Assembly (NCBI GenBank): GCA_020845755.1
Contig: JADLFE010000050.1
Span: 16,743 to 80,742, forward strand
Source: Phycisphaerales bacterium
GTDB taxonomy: Bacteria > Planctomycetota > Phycisphaerae > Phycisphaerales > UBA1924
DNA length: 64,000 nt
Direction: 5' to 3'
In this document: one piece after another, positions 47,951 through 56,071 of the stretch
Layout of the letters: every line of letters begins with the position of its first letter
How positions within the stretch are numbered: the stretch's first letter is position 1
Translations under genes and position numbers: made by a program
Notes under the pieces: generated by a model
The model's database searches: none
Seen by the model: only the letters and a program-made list of their open reading frames with translations
Told to the model about the DNA's origin: nothing

Positions 47951-48351
47951 GGCATGATCCTCTCAAGCCTGCCCCAACTGTTTGAGAGCAAGTAACCCAC
48001 GCACGACAGTCGATCGTCCTTGTCGACCGAAAACAAGAGTCGTCGCCCCGAGTCGTATCCGAGCGCGCAGCGAATACCCCAGGTCCAGACCTCCACGACA
48101 AACGCGTTTGTAACCGCGTCATCGCAGACGACGTGCCCCCAGTCGTACTCGCCCCAGTCCGTGCCGAGATCAATGAGCTCCTTGCGAACTTCATCGCGGC
48201 TCATACCGGGATGAAAATGCTCGCGGACCTTCGCGACCAACTGCTCGTGCGTAAGCTCCGCGTTGATCTCAGAGAAGCACGCGCGGCACCCGCCCAATAC
48301 CATCGCCGCGCCCAGCAACACACCGACAACCATCAGTCGTATCTGCGTCAT
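47947..48351 (-). CDS. Small lipoprotein, possibly BamE/SmpA-like
   Basis: 134 residues with a lipoprotein signal ending VLGGC. The mature part holds REHFHPGMSRDEVRKELIDL and later LLFSVDKDDRL. The pattern (G-M-S/T-x-(D/E)-(E/Q)-V...hydrophobic strand with D-x-D-x-L) resembles the SmpA/OmlA (BamE-like) fold. It shares layout with the lipoprotein at 49393-49773, so the two may be paralogues. It overlaps the BatA-like gene by 4 bp. Function unknown; probably outer- or inner-membrane anchored. Confidence 0.65.
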   Translation of the reverse strand: MTQIRLMVVGVLLGAAMVLGGCRACFSEINAELTHEQLVAKVREHFHPGMSRDEVRKELIDLGTDWGEYDWGHVVCDDAVTNAFVVEVWTWGIRCALGYDSGRRLLFSVDKDDRLSCVGYLLSNSWGRLERIMP

Positions 48352-48389
48352 CGCGCCACCTCCGGCCGTCTCGCGTCCCTTTCTTCCCC

Positions 48390-48421
48390 CTGTCTCGCTG
48401 CTTCGCTGCCTCGCTGTCTCG
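48390..48421. repeat. 8-bp tandem repeat, four copies
   Basis: CTGTCTCG, CTGCTTCG, CTGCCTCG and CTGTCTCG follow one another without gaps (CTGYYTCG), with a fifth degenerate unit CTTCGTTG after them. The array fills the 79-bp gap between the DUF58 gene and the small lipoprotein gene. Confidence 0.75.
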
Positions 48422-48430
48422 CTTCGTTGC

Positions 48431-49390
48431 TCACCTGACCACCCCCCTCTTCCTCAGGTAATCCAGCAACAGCGAATCGATCGGAGTATCGCTCTTGACC
48501 GTGATCAGCGTCATGTCGCGCCGCGAGCAGAACGCGCGGAGTTCCTCGCAATACGCCGCCAGGTTGGCCTTGTACCGCTTCAGCAGCGGCGCCGAGATCG
48601 TCACCTCCGCCAGGTCGCCGTCCTCCACGTCCTTCAGGCGCAGGTCGCCGGTGATCGGCGGCTCGACCTCCTGCGGCGAGAGCACCTGCACGCAGAACAC
48701 GTCGTACCCATGCCCCACCAGCATCCGCAAGCCCGCCTCGTAGCCGTCCTTGAAGAAGAAGTCGGAGAAGACGACCATCACGCCCTTGCCGCGCCGCGTC
48801 AGCGCGATGCGTTCCGCGGCATCGCGGAACGAGATCGGCCCCGCGGGCGCCAGCGAGCAGATGAACCGCGAGAGATCGTGCGTCCGCCGCCGCCCGCGCA
48901 GGTCGCGCACCTGCCGGACCTCGCCGGGCTCGATCTCGACGTCGCCGGCGTTCTCCGCGGCCACGGTCGTGCCGCCCATCGACGTCGCCGCCACGCGGTT
49001 GAGGTTGACGAGCCCCACGTACCCCAGCGCCATCGCGGCCTTCTGCATGAACAGGAACTTGCTGGGTTCGCCGCAGTCCGACGAACTCGACGCGTCGATC
49101 ACCACGTGCAGCGACAGGTCTTCCTCTTCCAAAAACAGCTTGAGAAAGAGGCGATCAAGGCGCCCGAAGATGTTCCAGTCGATGTGGCGGATATCGTCGC
49201 CGCTGACATACGGGCGGTGGTCGGCGAACTCGACCGACTGCCCGCGCTTCTTGCTGCGTCGCTCGCCCTTGAGTTTGCCGGCGAAGATCTTCTTGCTGGC
49301 GATGTCGAGCCCGCCGATCTTGGAGATCAGGTCGGACCCGAGCAGGTCCTCGAGCGCCTTGGGCCGCGTGATGGTCTGGGTTCGTTGCAT
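48431..49390 (-). CDS. DUF58-domain protein
   Basis: 319-residue protein of the family that travels with MoxR ATPases and Bat VWA proteins. The N-terminal motif FADHRPYVSGDDIRHIDWNI followed by FGRLDRLFLKLF is the DUF58 signature. The rest is VWA-like: LHVVIDASSSS (DASSS MIDAS), GVMVVFSDFFF. No membrane helices are apparent. It starts 2 bp after the upstream lipoprotein stop, so translation is likely coupled. It probably cooperates with the MoxR ATPase encoded two genes upstream. Confidence 0.9.
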   Translation of the reverse strand: MQRTQTITRPKALEDLLGSDLISKIGGLDIASKKIFAGKLKGERRSKKRGQSVEFADHRPYVSGDDIRHIDWNIFGRLDRLFLKLFLEEEDLSLHVVIDASSSSDCGEPSKFLFMQKAAMALGYVGLVNLNRVAATSMGGTTVAAENAGDVEIEPGEVRQVRDLRGRRRTHDLSRFICSLAPAGPISFRDAAERIALTRRGKGVMVVFSDFFFKDGYEAGLRMLVGHGYDVFCVQVLSPQEVEPPITGDLRLKDVEDGDLAEVTISAPLLKRYKANLAAYCEELRAFCSRRDMTLITVKSDTPIDSLLLDYLRKRGVVR

Positions 49391-49392
49391 GG

Positions 49393-49773
49393 TTATGGCG
49401 AGATGATGTCGCGCTTGGCGCGGATGCTCTCGAGGTGGTCATCTTGGTCAAACGTGAACTTCAGATAGCCGCGGTAATCAACCTGCGAGAACGGGCGGAG
49501 TGTCTTGCCCTCCATGTCGGCAAAGAGCACGCGCGAGGCGTCCTCGCCGACGATCGGCACCTCGGGATTTCGCGTGCTGAGCCCCAGGGCCCGGGCGTGC
49601 TCCTCGACGAACGCGCGATCGCTCCCGATCGGGAACTCTTCCTTGGCGATGCGGAGCATCTCGCGCTCGCTCATGTCGACGTTGAACGTCTGGCAGCCCG
49701 ACATGAACGCGATCGCCGCGATCGCGGCGAGTGCGAGCGTGCGGATGAAGGAATCGAATGGCCTGTGTTTCAT
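49393..49773 (-). CDS. Small lipoprotein, possibly BamE/SmpA-like
   Basis: 126 residues with lipobox FMSGC after a hydrophobic signal. The mature part has REMLRIAKEEFPIGSDRAF, then GYLKFTFDQDDHLESIRAKR, a strand with acidic turn like that in SmpA/OmlA-type proteins and in the companion lipoprotein at 47947. It lies 2 bp upstream of DUF58 and directly downstream of the GxxExxY cassette. Function unknown. Confidence 0.6.
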   Translation of the reverse strand: MKHRPFDSFIRTLALAAIAAIAFMSGCQTFNVDMSEREMLRIAKEEFPIGSDRAFVEEHARALGLSTRNPEVPIVGEDASRVLFADMEGKTLRPFSQVDYRGYLKFTFDQDDHLESIRAKRDIISP

Positions 49774-49790
49774 GAGAGTCTCACGAAGGC

Positions 49791-49829
49791 GAACTCAGAG
49801 GAATCAGAGGGAACCAGAGGAACTCAGAG
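49791..49829. repeat. Left arm: ~10-bp tandem repeat flanking GxxExxY gene
   Basis: GAACTCAGAG, GAATCAGAGG, GAACCAGAGG and AACTCAGAG follow in tandem (unit about GAAYYCAGAG). The arm overlaps the last codons of the GxxExxY gene, whose C-terminal Pro/Ser-rich tail is encoded by and next to it. The complementary version lies at 50381-50422. Confidence 0.8.
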
Positions 49830-50301
49830 TGGGGGGCGATGAGGAGGAAGGAGTGTGAACGCGATTGAGGACGGAGGTTGGATTGATTCTTCGATAAACC
49901 CCGTCGCGCATGTGCGGCACATTGAAGTTCAGGAGCAGACCGAGCGGCAGGTCGGCCGACCGCAGATAACTCGTCAACTGCGCAAGGGCCACGTCCGGCA
50001 CCGTCTCAACGGATTTCAGTTCCACAACAACCAAGCCTCCGGCGACGAGGTCGAGTCGTTGCCCGGAGAGTTCGATCGATTTGTACTTCAGCACCACCGG
50101 CATCTGCCGCTGGAACTCAATCTGGCGATCGCGGAGCTCAAAGCACATGGCATCCTCATAGAGGCGTTCGAGCAGTCCGGGTCCGAGGACCGAGTGAACC
50201 TCCATGGCGCAACCGATCACGCTCTCGGTAAGTTTGTTCCAAGCTTCCGGGACATTCGGAGGCACGCGCCCATTCCAAGTCCTTGGATCCAAGCCTTTCA
50301 T
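49804..50301 (-). CDS. GxxExxY protein (PD-(D/E)XK-like)
   Basis: 165-residue member of the GxxExxY family. Named residues are Gly42, Glu45 and Tyr48 (GPGLLERLYEDAM). A nuclease-like set follows: Asp84, Glu94-Leu-Lys96 (VVVELKS) and Gln108 (ALAQLTSYL), the order of a PD-(D/E)XK active site, all intact. ATG 50301 has GAGGG 6 bases upstream and is preferred over GTG 50316. It sits alone between MoxR and a lipoprotein gene that normally belong to one operon, and is bounded by inverted tandem repeats. The last ~14 residues (SSSSPPTLSSSGSL) come from the repeat edge. Cellular function of the family is not known to me. Confidence 0.85.
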   Translation of the reverse strand: MKGLDPRTWNGRVPPNVPEAWNKLTESVIGCAMEVHSVLGPGLLERLYEDAMCFELRDRQIEFQRQMPVVLKYKSIELSGQRLDLVAGGLVVVELKSVETVPDVALAQLTSYLRSADLPLGLLLNFNVPHMRDGVYRRINPTSVLNRVHTPSSSSPPTLSSSGSL

Positions 50302-50380
50302 GTTCTGCCCTCGCACCGATCAAGACTGTTTCGAGATCGCACGCCGACCGTGCCTCTTCCGGTTCTTACCCGGCCGTCCG

Positions 50381-50422
50381 CCTCTGCGTTCCTCTGATTC
50401 CCTCTGGTTCCTCTGAGTTCTG
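50381..50422. repeat. Right arm: ~10-bp tandem repeat flanking GxxExxY gene
   Basis: CCTCTGCGTT, CCTCTGATTC, CCTCTGGTTC and CTCTGAGTTC follow in tandem; the complement is the same unit family as the arm at 49791-49829. The two arms are therefore inverted relative to each other, ~550 bp apart, with the gene between them. Confidence 0.8.
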
Positions 50423-50450
50423 TTTTTTCGGCGTGCATTGAAGTGTGCGG

Positions 50451-51494
<1,044 letters not shown>

Positions 51495-51534
51495 GACTAA
51501 TCTCCCGGCCGCACTCGCGGCTTGAGTTCAATTC

Positions 51535-54500
51535 TCACTCTTCCTTCATGTCGTCTTGTGCACGTTTCTTTGCTTTGAGCAGGCGGGACATGCCTTCGGC
51601 GTCCTGCTTGTTCATAGGTGCGTCCTTCGAGCCCGCCGGCTTCTCGCTCTTGGTCACGATCGGCGCGGGCGCATCGCTCAAAATCGTCGAGGGCTTGGAC
51701 ATCTGCTCCTTGCTCGCCTCGAACTTCACGCTCTTTACCTCGTCGCCACCCGTGGCACGCTTGGCGATCTTCACCTGCGCCTGCTTGCGGGCGGCCTTGA
51801 GCGCGTCCACCTGCTCGCCAGCGACCTTCTCCGACGCGCGGAACGCCTTGCGGATGGCCGCGGCGATCAGCGCCGGGTCGATGCGCACGCGGCGCACGCC
51901 CACGTCCATCACGAACAGACCGATCGCGGTGAGCGCCAGCGCCAGCCAGATCGGGCGGAGCGCCACCGGCATCGAGAGACTCTGACGCGACCACAGGTCA
52001 TCACGCACCGGGTCGTCGCCCCCGATCACCCGCCCGCCCGTCAGTGCCGCCACCTGACGCATGAGCGGCTCGTTGTCTTCCAGCGTGCGGTATTCGTCGG
52101 CGAAGGGCTTGGTGATGGCGGCCTGAATGTTCCCCTCGATCGTCTGGCCCTCCGTGGTGCCGGGCGCGCGGTAGTTGGCGCTCAGCACATAGAAGCCGGA
52201 TTGATCGGAGCGGACGCGGGCCTCGTAGCGACCGGGCCCGACCTGGCGGAACTCAACGTCCTTAGCCGTGCCGTCGGGCTGTGCGAGGCGTGCCTGGAAG
52301 TTGGCGAAGTTGAGTCGTTCGTTGGCGGCGTCGGTGGCGTAGGCGGTGACGATGGTCTCGTCGCCCTCGGCCTGGGTGACGACGCGGATGTTGGCGTTGC
52401 CGCTGGGTCGCATGGCCCAGCGGATATGCTGCTCCCAGAACGCTCGGAAGCCGGACCAGGCGATCCAGTCGGGGGTCCATCGCGTGGTGGCGTCGGACAT
52501 GAAGGCGATGGTGCGACCAAGGCCGTATTGCCATTGGGCAGCGACGGGGTCGTTCTCCTTGCCGCGCATGGTGACGAGGGCGAGTCCCTCTCGATCGGCG
52601 GTGACGACGTAGCCCTTGATGGGAGGAACGCCGGCGATGCCGCGCATGGTCTCGGCCACGCCGGTGATGGTGGGGGAGAAGGGCGGGCCCTCCCAGATCA
52701 GGCTGCGCTTCACGGTCTGCGCTTCCTTGATGAAGATCTGGGGGAGGGTGGCGAGCTGGTCGTGTGCGACGTTGTAGAACTTGCCGTTGGTTTTCTCGGC
52801 GATGCTCTTGAGTGTGTTCTGGTCGCTGGCGCCGTGGCATGCGACGCCGATGGTGGAGATGGCGATGCGGGCGTCGACGAACTTCTGAAGCAGCGCGTTG
52901 CTGGGGGCCTGCGGATCGCCGTCGGAGATGATGATGGCGTGGCGCTGTCCGGCGTCGACCGAGAGGAGGCCCTTGAGGGTCATTTCGAGCGACGGCGCGA
53001 AGTCGGGCATGTCGCCGAAGTTCATGTTCTGGATCGAGCGTTTGACGGCGCTGCCGTCGCCCACGACCGAGAGCGGGTGCGTCCAGGTGGGAAGGCCCGG
53101 CGATTCGAGGATGCCGATGTAGTCGAGGCGTGAGAGCGCGTTGACGGCGGCTTCGCACACCTTCTTGCCGAGGTACACGCCCTCGGGGATCTCGACCGAG
53201 TGGATGACAAGGGCCAGCGCGCCGCGCGGCATCTGTCGTTTCTGCGGCGGGTCGAGTTTGACGGGGAGGGCGTCCTCGACGGGGGAGCCGATCCAGCCGC
53301 CGGCGCCGAAGGAGTTGGGGCCGCCGACCATGACCAGGCCGCCGCCCGAGTCGTGGACGTACTGGCGCATCGCCTCCTGCTGGCCCTGCGAGTAGGCGTA
53401 GGACGCCTGGTTGAGCATGACGACGGCATCGAAACTGGCCAGTTCGCGGAGCGAGCCGGGGAACTGCTCGGGTGAGATGCGGCGCGAGGCGATCTTGGAC
53501 TGGGTCAGGGCGGCAACGACCTGCTCGCTCTCGGTGGGCGAATCACTGACGATGAGCACGCGTCCCTCGCCGCTGACGAAGGTGACGGCCATCTGGCTGT
53601 TGTTCTCGGCGATGGCGTCGCCGACCATGCGACCGCCGACGACCTCAGGCTCGAAGGTGGCCTTGAACTCGTGGGCCTCGGCGTTACGAGCGGGGACGGG
53701 GACGGTGAAGACGTTCGGCACGCCCGCGCGGAGTTCGACGGGCACGCCGAGTTTTTCCGAGTCGGGGTCGAGGTCGACGGGCTCGCCGTTGAGCGTGATG
53801 TTGAGCCAGCCGCGGGCGGGCTTGGTGGCGCTCATGACAACCCTGAGCGGGATGTTCTCGCCCATGCGGGCGGTGGCGGGGGTGATGAGGCGATCGATCA
53901 TCACCTCGCCCTCGATCTTGTACTTGTAGAGGAGGACGTCGATAGGGATCCCGGCGGCCTTTGCGGCCTCGGCGGCGGCGAGCACGGAGCCGACGTTTTC
54001 CTGCCCGTCGCTGGCGATGAGCAGGCGGTTGGCGGCGTCGGGAGGCGCGACGGACATGCCCAGGCGCACCCCCGCGGCGAGGTTCGTGCCGTCGAGTGCG
54101 CCGACGTGCTGACGCTCAACCTCGGCGACCAGCGGCGTCGGGAGCGATTGCACGAACGCGTCCTTGCCGACCGTCACGATACCGAGGCGGTCGTACTTGT
54201 TCTTATTGCCGGCCTTGGCTGCCTCGACGTATTGCTCGATCGTCTGCTGCGACTGGAGCGGGACGGATTGGCTGGAGTCCAAGATCACGGTGACCGAGAC
54301 GTCCTTGGCCTCGTTGCGCCACTGGGGCTCGGCGGCGGCGCCGGCGAGCAGCGCGATTACGATGAAGCGCACCGCCAGCGCGATCCAGCGCGTGACATTG
54401 CCCAGCCCGGCGAGCGAGCGGCGCCCCATCCACGCGGCGGCGGCCCAGAGGATCGGGATCAGCAACAGCCAGATCGGGGAGTCGAACTGGATCGGGCCGA

Positions 54501-54549
54501 CCTGCAGGGCGGCAAGGGTGCGCGGGATGTTCGCCAGCGTGTCGGTCAC
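51535..54549 (-). CDS. Large VWA and amidotransferase-like membrane protein
   Basis: 1004-residue protein. Two N-terminal helices (SPIWLLLIPILWAAAAWMG and WIALAVRFIVIALLAGAAAE) precede a VWA domain with MIDAS DSSQS at Asp91. Ig-like strands follow. A glutamine-amidotransferase-like region then has AVVMLNQASYAYSQGQQEAM and GGGLVMVGGPNSFGAGGW. A second VWA-like part is AIIISDGDPQAPSN. Near the C-terminus is a helix (IWLALALTAIGLFVMDVGVR) and a ~120-residue Lys/Ala-rich cytosolic tail. GTG 54549 overlaps the NHL lipoprotein stop (GTGA). Probably an envelope partner of MoxR. Confidence 0.85.
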   Translation of the reverse strand: MTDTLANIPRTLAALQVGPIQFDSPIWLLLIPILWAAAAWMGRRSLAGLGNVTRWIALAVRFIVIALLAGAAAEPQWRNEAKDVSVTVILDSSQSVPLQSQQTIEQYVEAAKAGNKNKYDRLGIVTVGKDAFVQSLPTPLVAEVERQHVGALDGTNLAAGVRLGMSVAPPDAANRLLIASDGQENVGSVLAAAEAAKAAGIPIDVLLYKYKIEGEVMIDRLITPATARMGENIPLRVVMSATKPARGWLNITLNGEPVDLDPDSEKLGVPVELRAGVPNVFTVPVPARNAEAHEFKATFEPEVVGGRMVGDAIAENNSQMAVTFVSGEGRVLIVSDSPTESEQVVAALTQSKIASRRISPEQFPGSLRELASFDAVVMLNQASYAYSQGQQEAMRQYVHDSGGGLVMVGGPNSFGAGGWIGSPVEDALPVKLDPPQKRQMPRGALALVIHSVEIPEGVYLGKKVCEAAVNALSRLDYIGILESPGLPTWTHPLSVVGDGSAVKRSIQNMNFGDMPDFAPSLEMTLKGLLSVDAGQRHAIIISDGDPQAPSNALLQKFVDARIAISTIGVACHGASDQNTLKSIAEKTNGKFYNVAHDQLATLPQIFIKEAQTVKRSLIWEGPPFSPTITGVAETMRGIAGVPPIKGYVVTADREGLALVTMRGKENDPVAAQWQYGLGRTIAFMSDATTRWTPDWIAWSGFRAFWEQHIRWAMRPSGNANIRVVTQAEGDETIVTAYATDAANERLNFANFQARLAQPDGTAKDVEFRQVGPGRYEARVRSDQSGFYVLSANYRAPGTTEGQTIEGNIQAAITKPFADEYRTLEDNEPLMRQVAALTGGRVIGGDDPVRDDLWSRQSLSMPVALRPIWLALALTAIGLFVMDVGVRRVRIDPALIAAAIRKAFRASEKVAGEQVDALKAARKQAQVKIAKRATGGDEVKSVKFEASKEQMSKPSTILSDAPAPIVTKSEKPAGSKDAPMNKQDAEGMSRLLKAKKRAQDDMKEE

Positions 54550-55646
54550 GGCGCCTCCGGCGGAACAGGGATCAACTCGATCGCCAGGCGAGTCGGAGTC
54601 CGTTCAGGCAATGCGCTCGAAAGAAGTTCAGTCAACTTCTCGCCCAGAATACGGTGATTTCCGGAGTCGAGCACGAAGAGGCGGTTGTCGAGGTATGTGA
54701 CGCCCCAGGGGGAGTTGAGTTGGCCCTTGTCGCGGCCGGCGACGCCGAAGATGCCGAGCGATTCGCCGGTCTCGGGGTTGATGTGGTGAACGCGGTGGTT
54801 GCCGAACTCGGTGATCATGGCGGTGCCGTCGGGGAGGAGGCACAGGCCGTACGGGTAGCAGAATTGGTTGGGCGCGGCGCCGGTGGCTTCGGGCGAGCCG
54901 ATCCAGCGGATGAGGTTGCCGTCGAGATCGAAGACACCGACGCGGTGGTTGCAGGCGTCGGTGACGATGAGGTGCTTTCGTTTGTCGTCGATCTCCATGG
55001 ACTGCGGGCGTGAGAACTCGATCTTGTCCGCGGTGGCGCTTGGTCCGAAGGCGCCGAAGGCGCGGACGAAGGCGTATTGGTTGGGGGCGGTGGGCTCGTA
55101 GATGCTGATGCGGTCGTTCCCGCCATATTCGGAGACGAAGAGGCGGATGACCTTGGAGTTGTCGTCGTTCATGACGACGGCGACATCGGTGAGGAAGAGG
55201 AACTGGCCGGGCCCGGTGCCGTAGGAGCCGAACTGGCTGATGGGCTCGACGGGCAGACCGAGTGTGGTGGGTGGCTTGTAGATCATGACGCGGTAGTAGT
55301 GGGTGTCGGGGATGTAGAGAAGTTGCTCACCCCGGTCGCCGGGCGCGATGGTGATGCCGGTCGGCTTGCCGTTCTCGAACTCGGGCATTTTGAAGTGGGC
55401 GAGGACCTCGCCGGTTGTGGGGTCGAACTTCTGGACGCGTGCGGCCTTGTCGATGACCCAGAGGGCGTTGCCGTCGCTGGTGAGGCAGCGGGGGTAGGAG
55501 AACTGGCCGGGGGAGAGGCCGGGCTCGCCGATGACGCGATCGGGATTGAGAGGACGGACGGCGTCGGTGGAGCGTTTGAAGCAGCCGGGGAGAACGCCCA
55601 GTGCTGGGAGGGTAAGGAGGAGGATGGGAAGTGACGCCCGGCGCAT
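54546..55646 (-). CDS. NHL-repeat lipoprotein
   Basis: 366 residues from ATG 55646. The lipoprotein signal ends GVLPGC. The mature protein is a beta-propeller of about six NHL repeats, e.g. GQFSYPRCLTSDGNALWVID, QPQSMEIDD-type strands, HRVGVFDLDGNLIRWIG and YGLCLLPDGTAMITEFGNHR. The 143-codon open frame upstream is non-coding and includes two copies of an intergenic repeat. It is first in the Bat-type block and overlaps the large VWA gene. Such propellers often mediate protein or ligand binding outside the membrane. Confidence 0.88.
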   Translation of the reverse strand: MRRASLPILLLTLPALGVLPGCFKRSTDAVRPLNPDRVIGEPGLSPGQFSYPRCLTSDGNALWVIDKAARVQKFDPTTGEVLAHFKMPEFENGKPTGITIAPGDRGEQLLYIPDTHYYRVMIYKPPTTLGLPVEPISQFGSYGTGPGQFLFLTDVAVVMNDDNSKVIRLFVSEYGGNDRISIYEPTAPNQYAFVRAFGAFGPSATADKIEFSRPQSMEIDDKRKHLIVTDACNHRVGVFDLDGNLIRWIGSPEATGAAPNQFCYPYGLCLLPDGTAMITEFGNHRVHHINPETGESLGIFGVAGRDKGQLNSPWGVTYLDNRLFVLDSGNHRILGEKLTELLSSALPERTPTRLAIELIPVPPEAP

Positions 55647-55779
55647 GTCGTGCTGGTCGAAGATGTACCCCCGTGCTGAGGGCGGGGTTCGCCCTCCGGC
55701 AGGATGGTACTTGCTTTGGGCGGGGAGGGATGCGGATTCCGGGGTTGGTGTGCGAGTGTTCATCTCCCAGGGGGCGGAC

Positions 55780-55825
55780 GGACACTTTGGTGCGCAATCG
55801 TGCGGTGGTAAGCATGTACTAGCCA
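55780..55825. repeat. 46-bp repeat, copy 1
   Basis: Begins GGACACTTTGGTGCGC and ends in GCGGTGGTAAGC, five variable bases and CTAGCCA. It matches copy 2 (55937-55982) at 34 of 46 positions without gaps. The conserved blocks are GGACACT, TGGTGCGC, GCGGTG and TAAGC. Confidence 0.7.
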
Positions 55826-55936
55826 GAGGGGAATGGGCCGTGGACGATGGCGGAAACCCAGGCCGGAGGGGCGGTTGCGCGGGGTTGAGATCGCGCGAAG
55901 ATTTTTTTCGGAATTCTGGGAAGGGGTCAACGAGGC

Positions 55937-55982
55937 GGACACTCTGGTGCGCCCTGGCGCGGTGATAAGCGGGGGCTAACAA
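55937..55982. repeat. 46-bp repeat, copy 2
   Basis: Begins GGACACTCTGGTGCGC and contains GCGGTGATAAGC before CTAACAA. It is a direct repeat of copy 1 with start-to-start distance 157 bp, in the upstream region of the NHL-led operon. Confidence 0.7.
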
Positions 55983-56071
55983 GAAGGCACGAGGCACCAG
56001 TGGAAGAGAAGAGGTGGCGGCGTGGCGGGCACGCGCACTGATCCGAGTCGTGCCGTCGTACGCGTGGCGCG

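Larger units (their letters stand above)
55647..56071. other. Intergenic region upstream of the Bat-type block
   Basis: 425 bp containing two copies of a 46-bp repeat (listed separately), an AGGCACGAGGCAC motif at 55985-55997 with AGTGGAAGAGA at 55999-56009, and a run of seven T at ~55902. It should carry the promoter of the NHL-led operon. No confident -35/-10 was found and no gene is seen on either strand. Confidence 0.5.

Noticed and set aside
48390..48421. Possible CRISPR-like array
   Set aside because: Units of 8 bp are directly adjacent, with no spacers and no cas genes.
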